DNA of 64,000 bases from Chitinophaga sp. Cy-1792 (GTDB lineage: Bacteria > Bacteroidota > Bacteroidia > Chitinophagales > Chitinophagaceae). Numbering within the stretch: position 1 is the first letter of the stretch; each line of letters opens with the position of its first letter. The notes under the pieces were generated by a model that worked only from the letters and a program-made list of their open reading frames with translations, was not told where the DNA came from and ran no database searches. The position numbers were made by a program, and so were the translations under genes. Below are positions 1 through 9,650 of this stretch, one piece after another. The stretch lies in contig NZ_VWWO01000002.1 of the NCBI RefSeq assembly GCF_011752935.1, positions 2,744,196 to 2,808,195 on the forward strand. Reading direction: 5' to 3'.

Positions 1-782
1 TGTGTAAAATTCATGGCAGTAGCACCGATACCTGTTTTACGTTCGATTTCTTCTGCCAGTAAGATGTCCGCCTTCTTTCTTTTAGCTTCTTCGAGATAAG
101 GATATTTTTTGATCAGCCTATCCAGCTCCGCTGCAATCAATGCTTTGTCCCTGCGCGGATGCAGGAAGTCCAGCGCATACAGCGTTACCGGTGTATTAGG
201 GTTCATGCGCATCAGTAGTTTCACGCGTTCACCCATATCATCGCCGAGCCAGCCGTACATATCCTGGAAGGTACTGTCCAGCGACTTATTCTTTGCACTG
301 GAAGCCAGATATTGCAGCCTTCCGTTCTGGATCATCGCCTGATAATTACGATAGGAAATGAAATTAAGCTCATTGATCAGCTTATTCTCTTCACTACCTT
401 CGATATAGACGTAGGGTGGATTTTTATATTTAATCAACGCGGTATCGATACCCCGGAAATCAATGCGCAGGTTTTCCTTGTTGGCCCAAACCGTCAGGCG
501 GTCTTCCTCGAACTCGTTCAGGATATAGAACTGTGGCCTGGTGGCATCCAGTTTATGCGTATAGGAACCATCAGGGCGCAGGTGGATGGTATCAATGGTA
601 ATACGCTCATCTCCTACCTGCTTTTGTACCAGGAAAGGAAATTTCGACTGCTGTTCTGCATCGGGCGGGAATTTGATTTTACCGCTAACGGTGATATACT
701 TCTTCGTCTGCTGGGCAGCAGCCGGGAAAATACTCCCGGCGGCCAGCAGGAAGGCTACCATTTTAATCCGGTATTGCTTCAT
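1..782 (-). CDS. TlpA-like thiol-disulfide protein, 3' end outside the window
   Basis: Partial gene read on the minus strand. It starts at the ATG at 780-782 and stays open to the window edge, so the C-terminus is missing. The first 20 or so residues form a signal peptide ending in AAAQQ, so the product is exported. A beta-rich DUF4369-like region follows and then an alpha-helical stretch. The last visible residues (TGIGATAMNFT) resemble the short lead-in (IGxxAPxF) that normally opens the thioredoxin fold of TlpA/AhpC-TSA proteins. The CXXC motif would lie outside the window and is not seen. It starts 27 bp after the stop of another TlpA-like gene in the same direction, so the two probably share the SusCD transcript. 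Family call is inference from architecture. Confidence 0.7.
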   Translation of the reverse strand, partial: MKQYRIKMVAFLLAAGSIFPAAAQQTKKYITVSGKIKFPPDAEQQSKFPFLVQKQVGDERITIDTIHLRPDGSYTHKLDATRPQFYILNEFEEDRLTVWANKENLRIDFRGIDTALIKYKNPPYVYIEGSEENKLINELNFISYRNYQAMIQNGRLQYLASSAKNKSLDSTFQDMYGWLGDDMGERVKLLMRMNPNTPVTLYALDFLHPRRDKALIAAELDRLIKKYPYLEEAKRKKADILLAEEIERKTGIGATAMNFT

Positions 783-809
783 GTATGGGTTGATTTTTGA
801 TTGTGATAC

Positions 810-2003
810 TTATTGCAGCATCGCTGCTGGTGTAATTTTCTGCTCCGCAGGTTTGGCTGCCGCCGCAGGTGCAGCTGCTTTAACCGTACCGCCAAAAAGG
901 TCAGCCAGTTTCTTTTCTATCTCTCCATTACCATTTTCGTCGAAGCCTACTTCTTTCATCATGATCTTACCATCCGGGCCGATAAGATAAGTGGTAGGCA
1001 CACCGGTGATCGCAAAGCCACTGCCGGCAATATTTTTATCGTCGAGCGACTGCAGCCAGGGGTTATTTTCCTGCGATACCGCCTTCAGCCAGTCTGGCTT
1101 GCTTTTATCGATGGAGATACTATAGAACACCAGGTTTTTATCTTTATACTGCTGGTACACTTCGCGCATATGCGGGAAAGACTTACGGCAAGGGCCGCAC
1201 CAGCTGGCCCAGAAGTCGATCAGTACATACCTGCCTTTCAGGTCACTGAATTTCACCGGCTTGCCTGCAGGATCTGGCAGACTGAAATCTTTCACCTGCT
1301 TACCGATGGCAGAATTGCGCAGTCCTTCGCTGAACTGATGAAATTCTTTCGCCTGTCCGGTCGCTTTCATTTCTTTGGACAATCCTGCATATAGTTGTTC
1401 CTGCTGGGCTACCGTAGCCATTTCGCGGCTATCGTTCAGACTATATACCGAAGCGTAGGAATTGGGATGCTGCTTCACCAGCTGCTGCAGCAATGGGAGC
1501 AGGTATTGTACCTGCAATGCAGCACGTCTTTTTTCAAAATCGGCATATTTAGGGTCTTTCTCGTCCATCCATGGCGCACCAAATTCTGACTTCAATGCCT
1601 CCACGATTTTCCCCCATGCTGCCGATTTCTCTTTACCGTATGCCAGCAACAGCTCTGTGGCCTCAGAGCCTTTTACAACCGATTCGCTCATACCCTTGCT
1701 GATATCGGATTTAACGGTATAGGTTACCGGCCGGTCGAACAATACGCCATATGGCACATACATCTGCCGTTCTGCCTGCACATACTGTGGCAGCAACATC
1801 AGGAACATCGGTTCTTTAAATGGAATTTTAAAAGTATAATGACCATTATTGATATCTGCTGAATCATGATAGGTGCGTGAATAGAGGTACATTTTATTAT
1901 GCCCCTTCAGGTCGCCGGCCAGATCACCTTCTATGGTAATCGTCTGGGCCATGCTGCTGAAACCCAGCAGCACACCGGCCATCATGCCAATTGTTTTTTT
2001 CAT
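810..2003 (-). CDS. TlpA-family thiol-disulfide oxidoreductase with DUF4369-like N-terminus
   Basis: A 397-residue exported protein: signal peptide at about 1-19 (ends SSMAQ), a beta-rich DUF4369-like region at about 20-130, a helical linker, then a thioredoxin fold at about 235-365. The active site WCGPC is visible with cysteines 269 and 272, followed by a cis-Pro motif (TGVPTTYLI). Such proteins work in the Bacteroidota periplasm as membrane-associated disulfide reductases. The tail after about residue 370 is an Ala/Pro-rich extension not needed for the fold. It lies 24 bp downstream of susD and precedes a second TlpA-like gene. Two thioredoxin proteins as the cargo of a SusCD locus suggest a substrate with disulfides, or redox care of the transporter; this is inference. 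Confidence 0.88.
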   Translation of the reverse strand: MKKTIGMMAGVLLGFSSMAQTITIEGDLAGDLKGHNKMYLYSRTYHDSADINNGHYTFKIPFKEPMFLMLLPQYVQAERQMYVPYGVLFDRPVTYTVKSDISKGMSESVVKGSEATELLLAYGKEKSAAWGKIVEALKSEFGAPWMDEKDPKYADFEKRRAALQVQYLLPLLQQLVKQHPNSYASVYSLNDSREMATVAQQEQLYAGLSKEMKATGQAKEFHQFSEGLRNSAIGKQVKDFSLPDPAGKPVKFSDLKGRYVLIDFWASWCGPCRKSFPHMREVYQQYKDKNLVFYSISIDKSKPDWLKAVSQENNPWLQSLDDKNIAGSGFAITGVPTTYLIGPDGKIMMKEVGFDENGNGEIEKKLADLFGGTVKAAAPAAAAKPAEQKITPAAMLQ

Positions 2004-2027
2004 ATATATTACGTTTAGTCGTTTACG

Positions 2028-3410
2028 TTATTTAAGATATCCCGGGTTTTGTTTTATCAGGCCACCGGTAATATCGATTTCATGCTGCGGCACGGGCATC
2101 GCATACCTGGAAGGCTGTAACAGCGGGTTAGGTTGTTTACCATACCGGATGGCATCGTAGCGGGCAAGCCCTTCAAAAGCCATTTCCCGCTTACGTTCCA
2201 GCAGTATCCTGTCTACCAGCTGTTCCTTACTGGTAAAATCTGCTACCGTATATATTTTAGGGAGAGGATTTACAGAGAAAGACCTGCCATATATTTTATT
2301 CAGCAGGTCAACAGACACCTGGTTAACGCCGGCTACCTGTGCCTGCGCTTCCGCTGCGGTGAGCATTACTTCTGCGAGCCGCAGCATAACAACGTTATCA
2401 CGTATATTCATGTCCGTAAACTTGGGAATAAAAGTGCCGCCGGTGATGGCCAGCACCCTGTCGTCTGTGGCGTCGTAGCAGGAAAGGAAGTCCGGCAGCG
2501 GCTTGTAGTAGCCGTAGGCATAGTAAATACCATTATTCTCTCCATAGTTGGAGGTGGCATTATAACTCTCCGGAAAGGCAAAAATTGTTTCCGCATTGAG
2601 TGGGTATTTTCCTGAACCGGTGCTGTTATTGGGCCACATAGCTGCAAATGTTTTTTGCAGCGTATATTGGTTACCGTTAATAACCGCATTGGCATAGGTT
2701 GCCGCCCGCTGGTAGTTCTGCATATAGAGGCAAACCCTGGAAGCCAGTGCTGCCGCAGCGCCGCTGGTAGCCCTGGATGCCTGGTCCAGCGGGGTACTCC
2801 TGGTGGCAGGCAATACCGCAATGGCCTCATCCAGGTCTTTTAAAATCTGCGTATATACTTCTGCGTTAGTATTTCTGGCTTTATTCTGGGAGCCATCATA
2901 TCCCTCAAAGGCATCCAGCATAATAGGAACGCCCATATTACTTCCCTTTCCCTGCAAAGCGCCATCGCCATATTGCTGTAGCAGCACCAGGTGACATAAA
3001 GCACGGATGAATTTAGCTTCTCCCACAAACTGCCGCTGTATGGCTACATCAAAAGTGGCGTATTTCCCCAGGTTATTGATGATCACATTGGCCTCGTTAA
3101 TGGCGACATAGGGCTGCGACCAGTACGGTTCATAATTTTTATCTTTAGGGTCTACGCCACCACTCACCAGCGCCTGATCATAGGAACCCACGATATTGCC
3201 GGTTACATCACCGAGCATATAGGCGTTGGCGCCGCAGGCATTCATCGTTTGCAGGTAAGCATCTGCCAGAAAACTTTCTGCAGATTGCCTGTCTTTCAGC
3301 AGATCTGCTTCTACCATTGTCCCTTCCGGCTTCAGGTCCAGTTGCTTGTTGCAGGCAGCATTCAGTAGCAGCAGTCCGGCCAGATATATACTATAGGATA
3401 ATTTCTTCAT
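2028..3410 (-). CDS. SusD/RagB-family nutrient-binding outer-membrane lipoprotein (locus 1)
   Basis: 460 residues with a lipoprotein signal (LLLLNAAC, lipobox Cys about 20), so it is probably anchored at the cell surface. The body shows SusD/RagB features: an N-terminal NKQLDLKPEGT stretch, the helical TPR core (AEAKFIRALCHLVLLQQYGD around 130-150), a late ERKREMAFEGLARYDAIRYG motif and a C-terminal NPGY. SusD proteins cap the SusC pore and bind the incoming ligand. At 460 residues it is shorter than many homologues. It follows its susC by 12 bp. The ligand cannot be read from the sequence; no glycoside hydrolase accompanies this pair, so a peptide or other non-glycan substrate is possible. 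Confidence 0.93.
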   Translation of the reverse strand: MKKLSYSIYLAGLLLLNAACNKQLDLKPEGTMVEADLLKDRQSAESFLADAYLQTMNACGANAYMLGDVTGNIVGSYDQALVSGGVDPKDKNYEPYWSQPYVAINEANVIINNLGKYATFDVAIQRQFVGEAKFIRALCHLVLLQQYGDGALQGKGSNMGVPIMLDAFEGYDGSQNKARNTNAEVYTQILKDLDEAIAVLPATRSTPLDQASRATSGAAAALASRVCLYMQNYQRAATYANAVINGNQYTLQKTFAAMWPNNSTGSGKYPLNAETIFAFPESYNATSNYGENNGIYYAYGYYKPLPDFLSCYDATDDRVLAITGGTFIPKFTDMNIRDNVVMLRLAEVMLTAAEAQAQVAGVNQVSVDLLNKIYGRSFSVNPLPKIYTVADFTSKEQLVDRILLERKREMAFEGLARYDAIRYGKQPNPLLQPSRYAMPVPQHEIDITGGLIKQNPGYLK

Positions 3411-3422
3411 AGTAAAACAATT

Positions 3423-6400
3423 TTAGAGTGATGCTTTTACTCCCAGTCTCCAGGTACGTGGAGCCGGCATCGTCAGTTCATCGAAACCCATACCCAGTGC
3501 AGAAGATCCGCTGGCGCTCACTTCCGGGTCTATACCGGAATATTTGGTAATAACGAGCAGGTTATTACCCTCCGCAAACACACGGAGTGAACGGATCGTT
3601 TTCACATGCTTCAGGAGCTTAGTAAAATCATATGTCAGCGAAAGACTCCGTAGCTTGATGAAAGAAGCATCCTCCAGGAAGCGGTCGTTCTGACGGCTCA
3701 GCGTATAATCGAACGATGAACCGAAGCCACCACTCGCATAATTGGATTTATTGATCATTGCCGGAACAGGAGTCTGCTGGCCAGGATACTGCCAGTACTG
3801 CACCATATCAGGCGAGAGGTTCCAGGTATCATTGGAGGTGGAAGCACTACCCATATAGTTGTACTGTGCTGCCTTCGCGCCATTGATGATCTTATTGCCG
3901 GCAGAGAAGTTAAAGAAGCAGTTCAGCTCCAGCGATTTCCAGGTGAAAGTATTACCGAAGCCACCAAAGACAACCGGCATGGCATCGCCCTTATAAGCCC
4001 TGTGCTGATAGGGACGGTCTGTATATTGTTGCTGAATAGGCGTTTCAGATGATTTACCATCTTTATCCAGCCATAGCGGCTGACCATCCTGCGGGTTCAC
4101 GCCCCCCCACTGGTACAGATAGTATGCAGTTGCAGAATGTCCTACTTTCCAGAAGCGCCCGCCATCGAGTTCATTCTGCATTGCCAGATCATCTTCATTG
4201 ATTTTATGCAACCGTACTACCTTGTTCCTGTTGGCAGATATATTGAAATTGGTGGTCCAGGTAAATGATTTCCCATTGATGTTCTGGCTGTTGATGGTCA
4301 GTTCCACCCCGTTGTTGCTCAGGTCGGCCAGGTTTTGTTTCTGTACGGCGAAGCCCATAAAAAAAGGCAGGGCGGAACTTACGATGGCGTTATTGGTTTG
4401 GCGGCGATAGAAATCCAGCGTGGCATTGACCCTGCTTTTGAAGATGGCGAGGTCCATACCTACGTTCCAGGTGGTGGTACGCTCCCAGGCCAGGTTAGGG
4501 TTGGCAGGCTGTTTTACACCGATGGCCGTCACATTGCCATAAGATGCCGCATAGGCATTGACAACATACTGCCCCTGGTTGCCGTAATAGCCATTACCTC
4601 CGTCACTACCGGTGAAGCCTACACTACCACGTATCTTTAGCTGATCGATCCAGCTGTTGCCCTTGAGGAAAGCGGCTTCACTGGGCACCCATCCCAATGC
4701 GAACGAAGGAAAGCCCACATAGCGATGATTCCTGGAGAAACGGCTGGAACCATCCATACGATAGGTTACACCTGCCAGGTATTGATTTTTGTACTGGTAA
4801 TTCAATCTTCCCAGGAAAGATACCTGCGCCCATTGTTGTTGCAGCGAATTCACCACGCGTTTATTTTTAGCGGTAGCAATACTCAGCATTTCATCATTGA
4901 TAAACTGATCGCCTACCACCGTAGTCACATCTTCTGTGGATGTTTCATAGCTCTGGCCCAGCATGGCGCTGATACCATGGCCATTGTTAAGAAGTTTATT
5001 GATATCTACGCGGTTGTTGACCACAAATTTGCGTAGCTGTTGCTGCGTTTCGGTGGCCATGCCGCCAACGGTTTTCGGGCGGTCGAGCACACGGCTGTAA
5101 GCACGGGAGTTGATCCAGTCTGTACCGGCATCTGAGTGGAACGACAGCCATGGCAGCAGTTTAAGGTCGGCAAATACGTTGCCGAGTACCCGGTTGTCGA
5201 TAGAATAGTTTTTACCCGTGGTAGCCTGACCAACAGGATTGGAAACGCCAGAAGGCCCGGTAGGATTATTGCCATATAGCCAGTTGAATTTCCCAACGCT
5301 GTCGTATATACCGATATTGGGCGCTTTCAGCACTGCATCGCGGTATACCTGCTGGGCATTGAGGCTAATATTATTCGCCTGGTTTAAGCCCACGCTCACA
5401 CCCACTTTCAGGGCTTTCGTCATCTGGTTATCGAAGTTTACGCGGCCCTGGTAGCGGGTAAAATCGTTGTTGATGATATAGGATTGTTGTTTATCGTAAC
5501 CCAGACTCACAAAATAATTACTCTTTTCAGTGCCGCCACTGAGGGAAATGTTGGCATCTGCACCGATAGCATTCCTTACTACTTCATCCAGCCAGTTGGT
5601 ATTTACCCCTTTGGGGAATTTATAGTTAGCTGGAATATACCATCCGCTGGTAGCCTTTCCGATAGAGTCTTTCAGCGCAAACAAGCGGTTATAGAAATCA
5701 GCATACTGGTCGCCGGACATTACCTCAGGCAGCTTGCGCGGCGTACTCACGGATGTTCCCAGCTGCACATCTACACGGGAACTACCTTTTTTCCCTTTAC
5801 GTGTGGTGATGAGGATAACACCACCAGAGCCCCGGGAACCATATATAGCAGTAGAATAGGCATCTTTCAGCACTTCAATCGATTCAATATCATCCGGATT
5901 GAGGGTGGCCAGCGGGTTCTTTTCAAAGGTGGTAGGCGGGCGGTAATCACTCACTACCTGTGTGCCGCCATAGGAAGCGCCGGCATTGGTACCTTTGCTG
6001 TAGTCGACCGTATTCAGTTGCTGGTCGATACCATAGATAGGTACTCCATCTACTACTATCAGCGGCGTGTTGCCGTTGGGGTTAAGGGTACTGATACCGC
6101 GTATCGTGATGTTGCTGGCTGCGCCCGGCACACCGCTGGATGGCGCAATATATACGCCTGCCAGCTTTCCTACCATTGCCTGGTCTACAGACAATGGCAT
6201 CTGTCCCGGTTGCTCATCTGCCCGGAAGGTACCTACTGATCCCAGGAGGTTACGTCTTTCCTGTACGCCATAGCCGATAACGACTGCTTCCGTAAGGTGT
6301 GATGCCTTGATGGTCATGCTCAGGGGCAGATTAACAACGGCAGCGCCTACACGTGCAGTCAATACGGCCGGCTGGTAGCCGATAGAAGAAAATTGCAGGG

Positions 6401-6938
6401 AATAATCGCCCTGCGGTACATTCAGTTCATAGGCGCCATCCGCATCCGTCATGGCGGTGTATTTCGTACCAATAACGCGAACGGTTACACCGGGGATAGG
6501 GTTCGTACTTCCTGCCTCCAGGCAGCGGCCACGAACCTTTCCGGGAACGATCGTGGAAGCCTGTAGCGGCAAGGCCGCAGGTGTACGGGAAATGATTATT
6601 ACCCCATTCTTTTCTTCAAAGCTGAGGGCTGTGTGTTGCAGCAGGGCTGCCATCACTTTTTTGAGTGGTTCATTCGTAAAGTGCAATCTGGTAATCTTAT
6701 AATCTGCCAGTTGCTTTTGGTCATAGCCTAATGATAGTTGGTAATTCTTTTCCAGTTTTTTGATACAGGATGCCAGCGATTCATTATCGAAGGCTGCTGT
6801 TATCCGGACTTCCTGCCGGTTTTGACTGTAGACGCTGTTGGTTGGTAACAGGGTGATACTGGTCAGTGAGAACACTGCATACACTACGCTCCATCTTATC
6901 ATGCTGCGCACCGGCGCCAGCTTAAACGATTTTTGCAT
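3423..6938 (-). CDS. SusC/RagA TonB-linked outer-membrane transporter with STN domain (locus 1)
   Basis: A 1171-residue SusC-type TonB-dependent transporter. In order: signal sequence (to about 39), STN domain (about 45-115), carboxypeptidase-regulatory-like domain (about 134-220), a TonB-box-like region (EAVVIGYGVQ), a plug with the SusC hallmark DIESIEVLKDAYSTAIYGSR, then a large beta barrel ending PRTWRLGVKASL. The STN domain is the part that contacts FecR anti-sigma factors in trans-envelope signalling, which fits the FecR/ECF sigma pair directly upstream. It sits in the order sigma > FecR > SusC > SusD. A 156-bp gap with strong hairpins separates it from fecR. Confidence 0.95.
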   Translation of the reverse strand: MQKSFKLAPVRSMIRWSVVYAVFSLTSITLLPTNSVYSQNRQEVRITAAFDNESLASCIKKLEKNYQLSLGYDQKQLADYKITRLHFTNEPLKKVMAALLQHTALSFEEKNGVIIISRTPAALPLQASTIVPGKVRGRCLEAGSTNPIPGVTVRVIGTKYTAMTDADGAYELNVPQGDYSLQFSSIGYQPAVLTARVGAAVVNLPLSMTIKASHLTEAVVIGYGVQERRNLLGSVGTFRADEQPGQMPLSVDQAMVGKLAGVYIAPSSGVPGAASNITIRGISTLNPNGNTPLIVVDGVPIYGIDQQLNTVDYSKGTNAGASYGGTQVVSDYRPPTTFEKNPLATLNPDDIESIEVLKDAYSTAIYGSRGSGGVILITTRKGKKGSSRVDVQLGTSVSTPRKLPEVMSGDQYADFYNRLFALKDSIGKATSGWYIPANYKFPKGVNTNWLDEVVRNAIGADANISLSGGTEKSNYFVSLGYDKQQSYIINNDFTRYQGRVNFDNQMTKALKVGVSVGLNQANNISLNAQQVYRDAVLKAPNIGIYDSVGKFNWLYGNNPTGPSGVSNPVGQATTGKNYSIDNRVLGNVFADLKLLPWLSFHSDAGTDWINSRAYSRVLDRPKTVGGMATETQQQLRKFVVNNRVDINKLLNNGHGISAMLGQSYETSTEDVTTVVGDQFINDEMLSIATAKNKRVVNSLQQQWAQVSFLGRLNYQYKNQYLAGVTYRMDGSSRFSRNHRYVGFPSFALGWVPSEAAFLKGNSWIDQLKIRGSVGFTGSDGGNGYYGNQGQYVVNAYAASYGNVTAIGVKQPANPNLAWERTTTWNVGMDLAIFKSRVNATLDFYRRQTNNAIVSSALPFFMGFAVQKQNLADLSNNGVELTINSQNINGKSFTWTTNFNISANRNKVVRLHKINEDDLAMQNELDGGRFWKVGHSATAYYLYQWGGVNPQDGQPLWLDKDGKSSETPIQQQYTDRPYQHRAYKGDAMPVVFGGFGNTFTWKSLELNCFFNFSAGNKIINGAKAAQYNYMGSASTSNDTWNLSPDMVQYWQYPGQQTPVPAMINKSNYASGGFGSSFDYTLSRQNDRFLEDASFIKLRSLSLTYDFTKLLKHVKTIRSLRVFAEGNNLLVITKYSGIDPEVSASGSSALGMGFDELTMPAPRTWRLGVKASL

Positions 6939-6970
6939 ATCTTTGGTTGATTTTAGAATTAACTGACAGT

Positions 6971-7019
6971 GCGCAATTCATTGCACACCCAGGACCGTAC
7001 CTGCGTCAACAGGTGCGGT
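6971..7019 (-). promoter_or_regulatory. Tandem hairpins in the fecR-susC gap (locus 1)
   Basis: Two adjacent inverted repeats lie in the 156-bp space before susC. One has arms at 6994-7003 and 7010-7019 (10 bp with one G-U, 6-nt loop). The other spans about 6971-6988 (8 bp with one G-U). In the gene direction the larger hairpin is preceded by a run of A, not followed by T, so it is not a classical terminator for this operon. Comparable single hairpins occupy the same gap in the other two loci. They may set differential expression of regulator and transporter, protect the susC 5' end, or stop antisense transcription; the sequence alone does not decide. Confidence 0.5.
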
Positions 7020-7094
7020 TTTTTGATTTCAGACAATACGCTACCAGGGATGACGGCATATCTTCTCATCCCGGTAAAAAATAAAGTGTGGCGA

Positions 7095-8054
7095 TTAATA
7101 CTTTTTGTGAATAGTTATTTCGTTGTCATGCAGATCATATTGTATAGGATGTATACTACTGATGATATCCAATACCTGTGTAATAGTTAGCTTAGTACTA
7201 CATTTTAGCGTGTATTCGTCCTGTTTCATTTCAGCAGGATTGAAACGGATTTTTACACCATATTGATTTTCCAAAGTCAGCGCCAGTTCCGCAAAGCCCA
7301 CCTGCGATAAGGAGAGCATGCCATTCATCCATTCATTTACCTGTTCATTGTTCACCGTAGATTTCATGTATTGCTGTGCTGCCCTGCTGAAGGTCAGCTG
7401 ATCGTTGGCACTCAGCACATCCAGGCCGGTTTGCTGATGCAACACCTTTACCATGCCCGTTTTCACGGTCACCTGTGTTTCATCCAGCAGGGAGTGGGCC
7501 TTTACATCAAAGGAGGTACCCAGCACCTGTACATTGATTTCTGAAGTATGTACTTCAAAAGGATGCTTTACATCCGGATGAATATCGAAAAACGCCTCTC
7601 CTTCCAGTTCTACGGCCCTTACAGCACCGAAGGCGCGGGGATATTTAATGGTAGCGCCGGCGTTTAGCCATACACGTGAACTATCCGGTAATACGAATTC
7701 TTTTATTTGTCCGGGTCCGGCAGTTGCCAGCAGTAGCTCACGGTCACTATTATACGATGTAAACAACCATCCTGCTGCTGCCAGCAAACCTGCTACCACA
7801 GCGGCCGCCATCCACCAGCGGCGGTACAGCGGCACAACATGTTCCGCTGCCGGTGCATGTTCTTCCATGGCCGCATGGATCTGCTGCAGCATGTTGTGCT
7901 GTATGTTCTTTCTGTGCGCATCATTCCTGAATACCTCCTCCGCGGGCAATTCCTGGGAATCGTACCAGGATTGCAGCCACTCCAGCTCTTGCGGGGTGCA
8001 GGTACCGGTATCGATCCGCGACAGGATATCCCTTATTTTTTCCTGGTCGTTCAC
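7095..8054 (-). CDS. FecR-family anti-sigma factor (locus 1)
   Basis: 319 residues with the usual FecR layout: a cytoplasmic N-terminal sigma-binding region (1-80), one transmembrane helix (about WWMAAAVVAGLLAAAGWLF, residues 86-105), a periplasmic FecR domain with the motifs PDSSRVWLNAGATIKYP, EGEAFFDI and VLGTSFDVKA, and a C-terminal DUF4974-like region (about 245-319). FecR proteins hold an ECF sigma factor at the membrane until the STN domain of the cognate SusC reports substrate. It lies 80 bp downstream of the ECF sigma gene and upstream of susC, which supports it as their partner. Confidence 0.93.
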   Translation of the reverse strand: MNDQEKIRDILSRIDTGTCTPQELEWLQSWYDSQELPAEEVFRNDAHRKNIQHNMLQQIHAAMEEHAPAAEHVVPLYRRWWMAAAVVAGLLAAAGWLFTSYNSDRELLLATAGPGQIKEFVLPDSSRVWLNAGATIKYPRAFGAVRAVELEGEAFFDIHPDVKHPFEVHTSEINVQVLGTSFDVKAHSLLDETQVTVKTGMVKVLHQQTGLDVLSANDQLTFSRAAQQYMKSTVNNEQVNEWMNGMLSLSQVGFAELALTLENQYGVKIRFNPAEMKQDEYTLKCSTKLTITQVLDIISSIHPIQYDLHDNEITIHKKY

Positions 8055-8134
8055 GTATTTTTCGGTTTGCCTGTATATATGACACGCCTCAAAAGACAGC
8101 GTACCGTATCAGACTAAAAAAAATTCCAGATTTT

Positions 8135-8683
8135 TTATTTGCAGGAGAGTAATTGTTCCCGGATACGGCCAAGGGCAAGGGTTAGCTGGTTTTTGACCGT
8201 CTGGCGGCTGATGCCAAGCCGGGTGGCAATATCATCGATGGAAAGGAAATCACGACGATTGAGCAGGTAGATATCCTGCATACGCTGTGGCATGGCTGCC
8301 ACGGTAGCGGCGATGATTCGCTGCATTTCATTCAGCAGCAAAGGGCCGTCGGCCTTAAAGAGCGGCGAAACAACAATATCAGCAAAGATATCCAGGCGTT
8401 GCTGGTAAGTAGTGGAATGACGAAAATGATTAAATACCCTGTTTTTAAGGGCTACATGCAGATAGGCCGCAAACTGTTCCCGGATGACCAGGTCTTTTCT
8501 TTTTTGCCAGAGGGCAATAAAGACATCCTGCACACAGTCCTTCGCATCTGCGTCCTGGTGTAGTCTGGCATAGGCGGCTATGTAAAGCTGCTCCCAATAA
8601 CGATGATATAATTCATCAAAAGCTGCCTTATCATCTTGCACCCGCATACGTTCCCATAAAACGATATCCGGCAATCGATCCAA
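8135..8683 (-). CDS. ECF-type RNA polymerase sigma-70 factor (locus 1)
   Basis: 182 residues. Region 2 (about 20-85) has the DAKDCVQDVFIALWQKRKDL core motif, and region 4 (about 120-175) has the helix-turn-helix DDIATRLGISRQTVKNQL. There is no region 3, typical of ECF sigma factors. It is the first gene of locus 1 and probably directs transcription of the downstream susCD genes once freed from FecR. It is divergent from the PAP2 gene; the gap between the two probable starts is about 145 bp. Confidence 0.93.
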   Translation of the reverse strand: MDRLPDIVLWERMRVQDDKAAFDELYHRYWEQLYIAAYARLHQDADAKDCVQDVFIALWQKRKDLVIREQFAAYLHVALKNRVFNHFRHSTTYQQRLDIFADIVVSPLFKADGPLLLNEMQRIIAATVAAMPQRMQDIYLLNRRDFLSIDDIATRLGISRQTVKNQLTLALGRIREQLLSCK

Positions 8684-8787
8684 TCACAAAAGGTTTAGGC
8701 ATAAATATAAATAAATCCCTTTCAAATTTGCAAATCCTCCCACTTGTACCAACAACATTAAGATGGGTTATATTGATTGTAATTCAA

Positions 8788-8795
8788 TATATTTG
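8788..8795 (+). promoter_or_regulatory. Candidate Bacteroidota -7 element for the PAP2 gene
   Basis: TATATTTG at 8788-8795 is an exact match to the Bacteroidota -7 consensus TAnnTTTG. No convincing -33 TTG is seen at the usual 17-23 bp upstream. Transcription starting a few bases downstream would leave about 27 nt before the ATG at 8827, which supports an internal start for that gene rather than the longer open frame. The region is AT-rich, so chance matches are possible. Confidence 0.35.
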
Positions 8796-8826
8796 GTGGT
8801 CAGATCTTATATTTACATATCTTTTA

Positions 8827-9624
8827 ATGAAAACTTTGACATTGAAAAGCAGCATGAAAAAACTGGCTCCAACTATCCTGATTATGGTATTATTGTTGGC
8901 ACAGCTGATCACCAACGCCCAAACAGATACCACCACAGCTGCACATCATAAAAACCCAATCTTTAGTCCCGGAAAAGTCAGTGGCTGCTCCTACATCGTT
9001 CCGGCAGCACTCATAGGCATTGGTACGGTAGCTACTATTGTCAGGGTACACGACAACGAATACAAAGATGTGGTGCTCAATACCACTAAAAAAGAACCCG
9101 GCCTGTTTGCACAGCCTGAAAACTATACCGCTTTTGCACCTGCAGCAGCGGTGATCGTACTCAATCTGGCCGGCGTAAAGGGAAAACATGAACCTGCGGA
9201 ACAGGCATTGCTGTATGCTGCATCGGCTGGCATCACAGCAGCCATCGTTTATCCGTTGAAGTCAGCCACACACGTGTTGCGTCCTGATAATACGGATTAC
9301 CAGTCTTTCCCGTCTACACATGCGGCGATTGCTTTTGCTTCTGCTGAATTTTTAAGAAGAGAATATGGAGATCAGTCTGTATGGTATACCATTGGCGGCT
9401 ATGCAGCAGCAACTGCCACTGCCATTATCAGAGTGGCCAAAGATGATCACTGGGCGGCTGATGTAATCGCCGGCGCCGGTATAGGCATTGCTTCCACCAC
9501 TACAGCCTACTGGTTGTACGATAAAATAAAGGTGCATGTAAAAAATAAAAAGCGCTCCCATGCATTCCTGATGCCGGCAGTAGCTCCTAATTTCTATGGC
9601 GCTTACCTCGTGAAGGCTTTTTAA
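8827..9624 (+). CDS. PAP2-superfamily phosphatase (exported)
   Basis: The three PAP2/acid-phosphatase signatures are visible: KSATHVLRPDN, PSTHAAIAF (PSGH-like) and RVAKDDHWAADV. They build the active site of lipid phosphatases that act at or outside the cytoplasmic membrane. The open frame extends up to 8728, but the upstream part is AT-rich and carries a promoter-like element. The ATG at 8827 or 8854 gives a normal signal peptide (LIMVLLLAQLITNAQ), so 8827 is taken here (265 aa). Monocistronic, divergent from locus 1. Substrate unknown; undecaprenyl-pyrophosphate or phosphatidyl phosphates are the usual ones in the family. Confidence 0.82.
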   Translation: MKTLTLKSSMKKLAPTILIMVLLLAQLITNAQTDTTTAAHHKNPIFSPGKVSGCSYIVPAALIGIGTVATIVRVHDNEYKDVVLNTTKKEPGLFAQPENYTAFAPAAAVIVLNLAGVKGKHEPAEQALLYAASAGITAAIVYPLKSATHVLRPDNTDYQSFPSTHAAIAFASAEFLRREYGDQSVWYTIGGYAAATATAIIRVAKDDHWAADVIAGAGIGIASTTTAYWLYDKIKVHVKNKKRSHAFLMPAVAPNFYGAYLVKAF

Positions 9625-9650
9625 AACTCACTTTATTTCTTCCCTGTTTA

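Noticed and set aside
5484..6239. 251-codon plus-strand open frame
   Set aside because: Antisense shadow of the locus 1 susC gene with no recognisable features.
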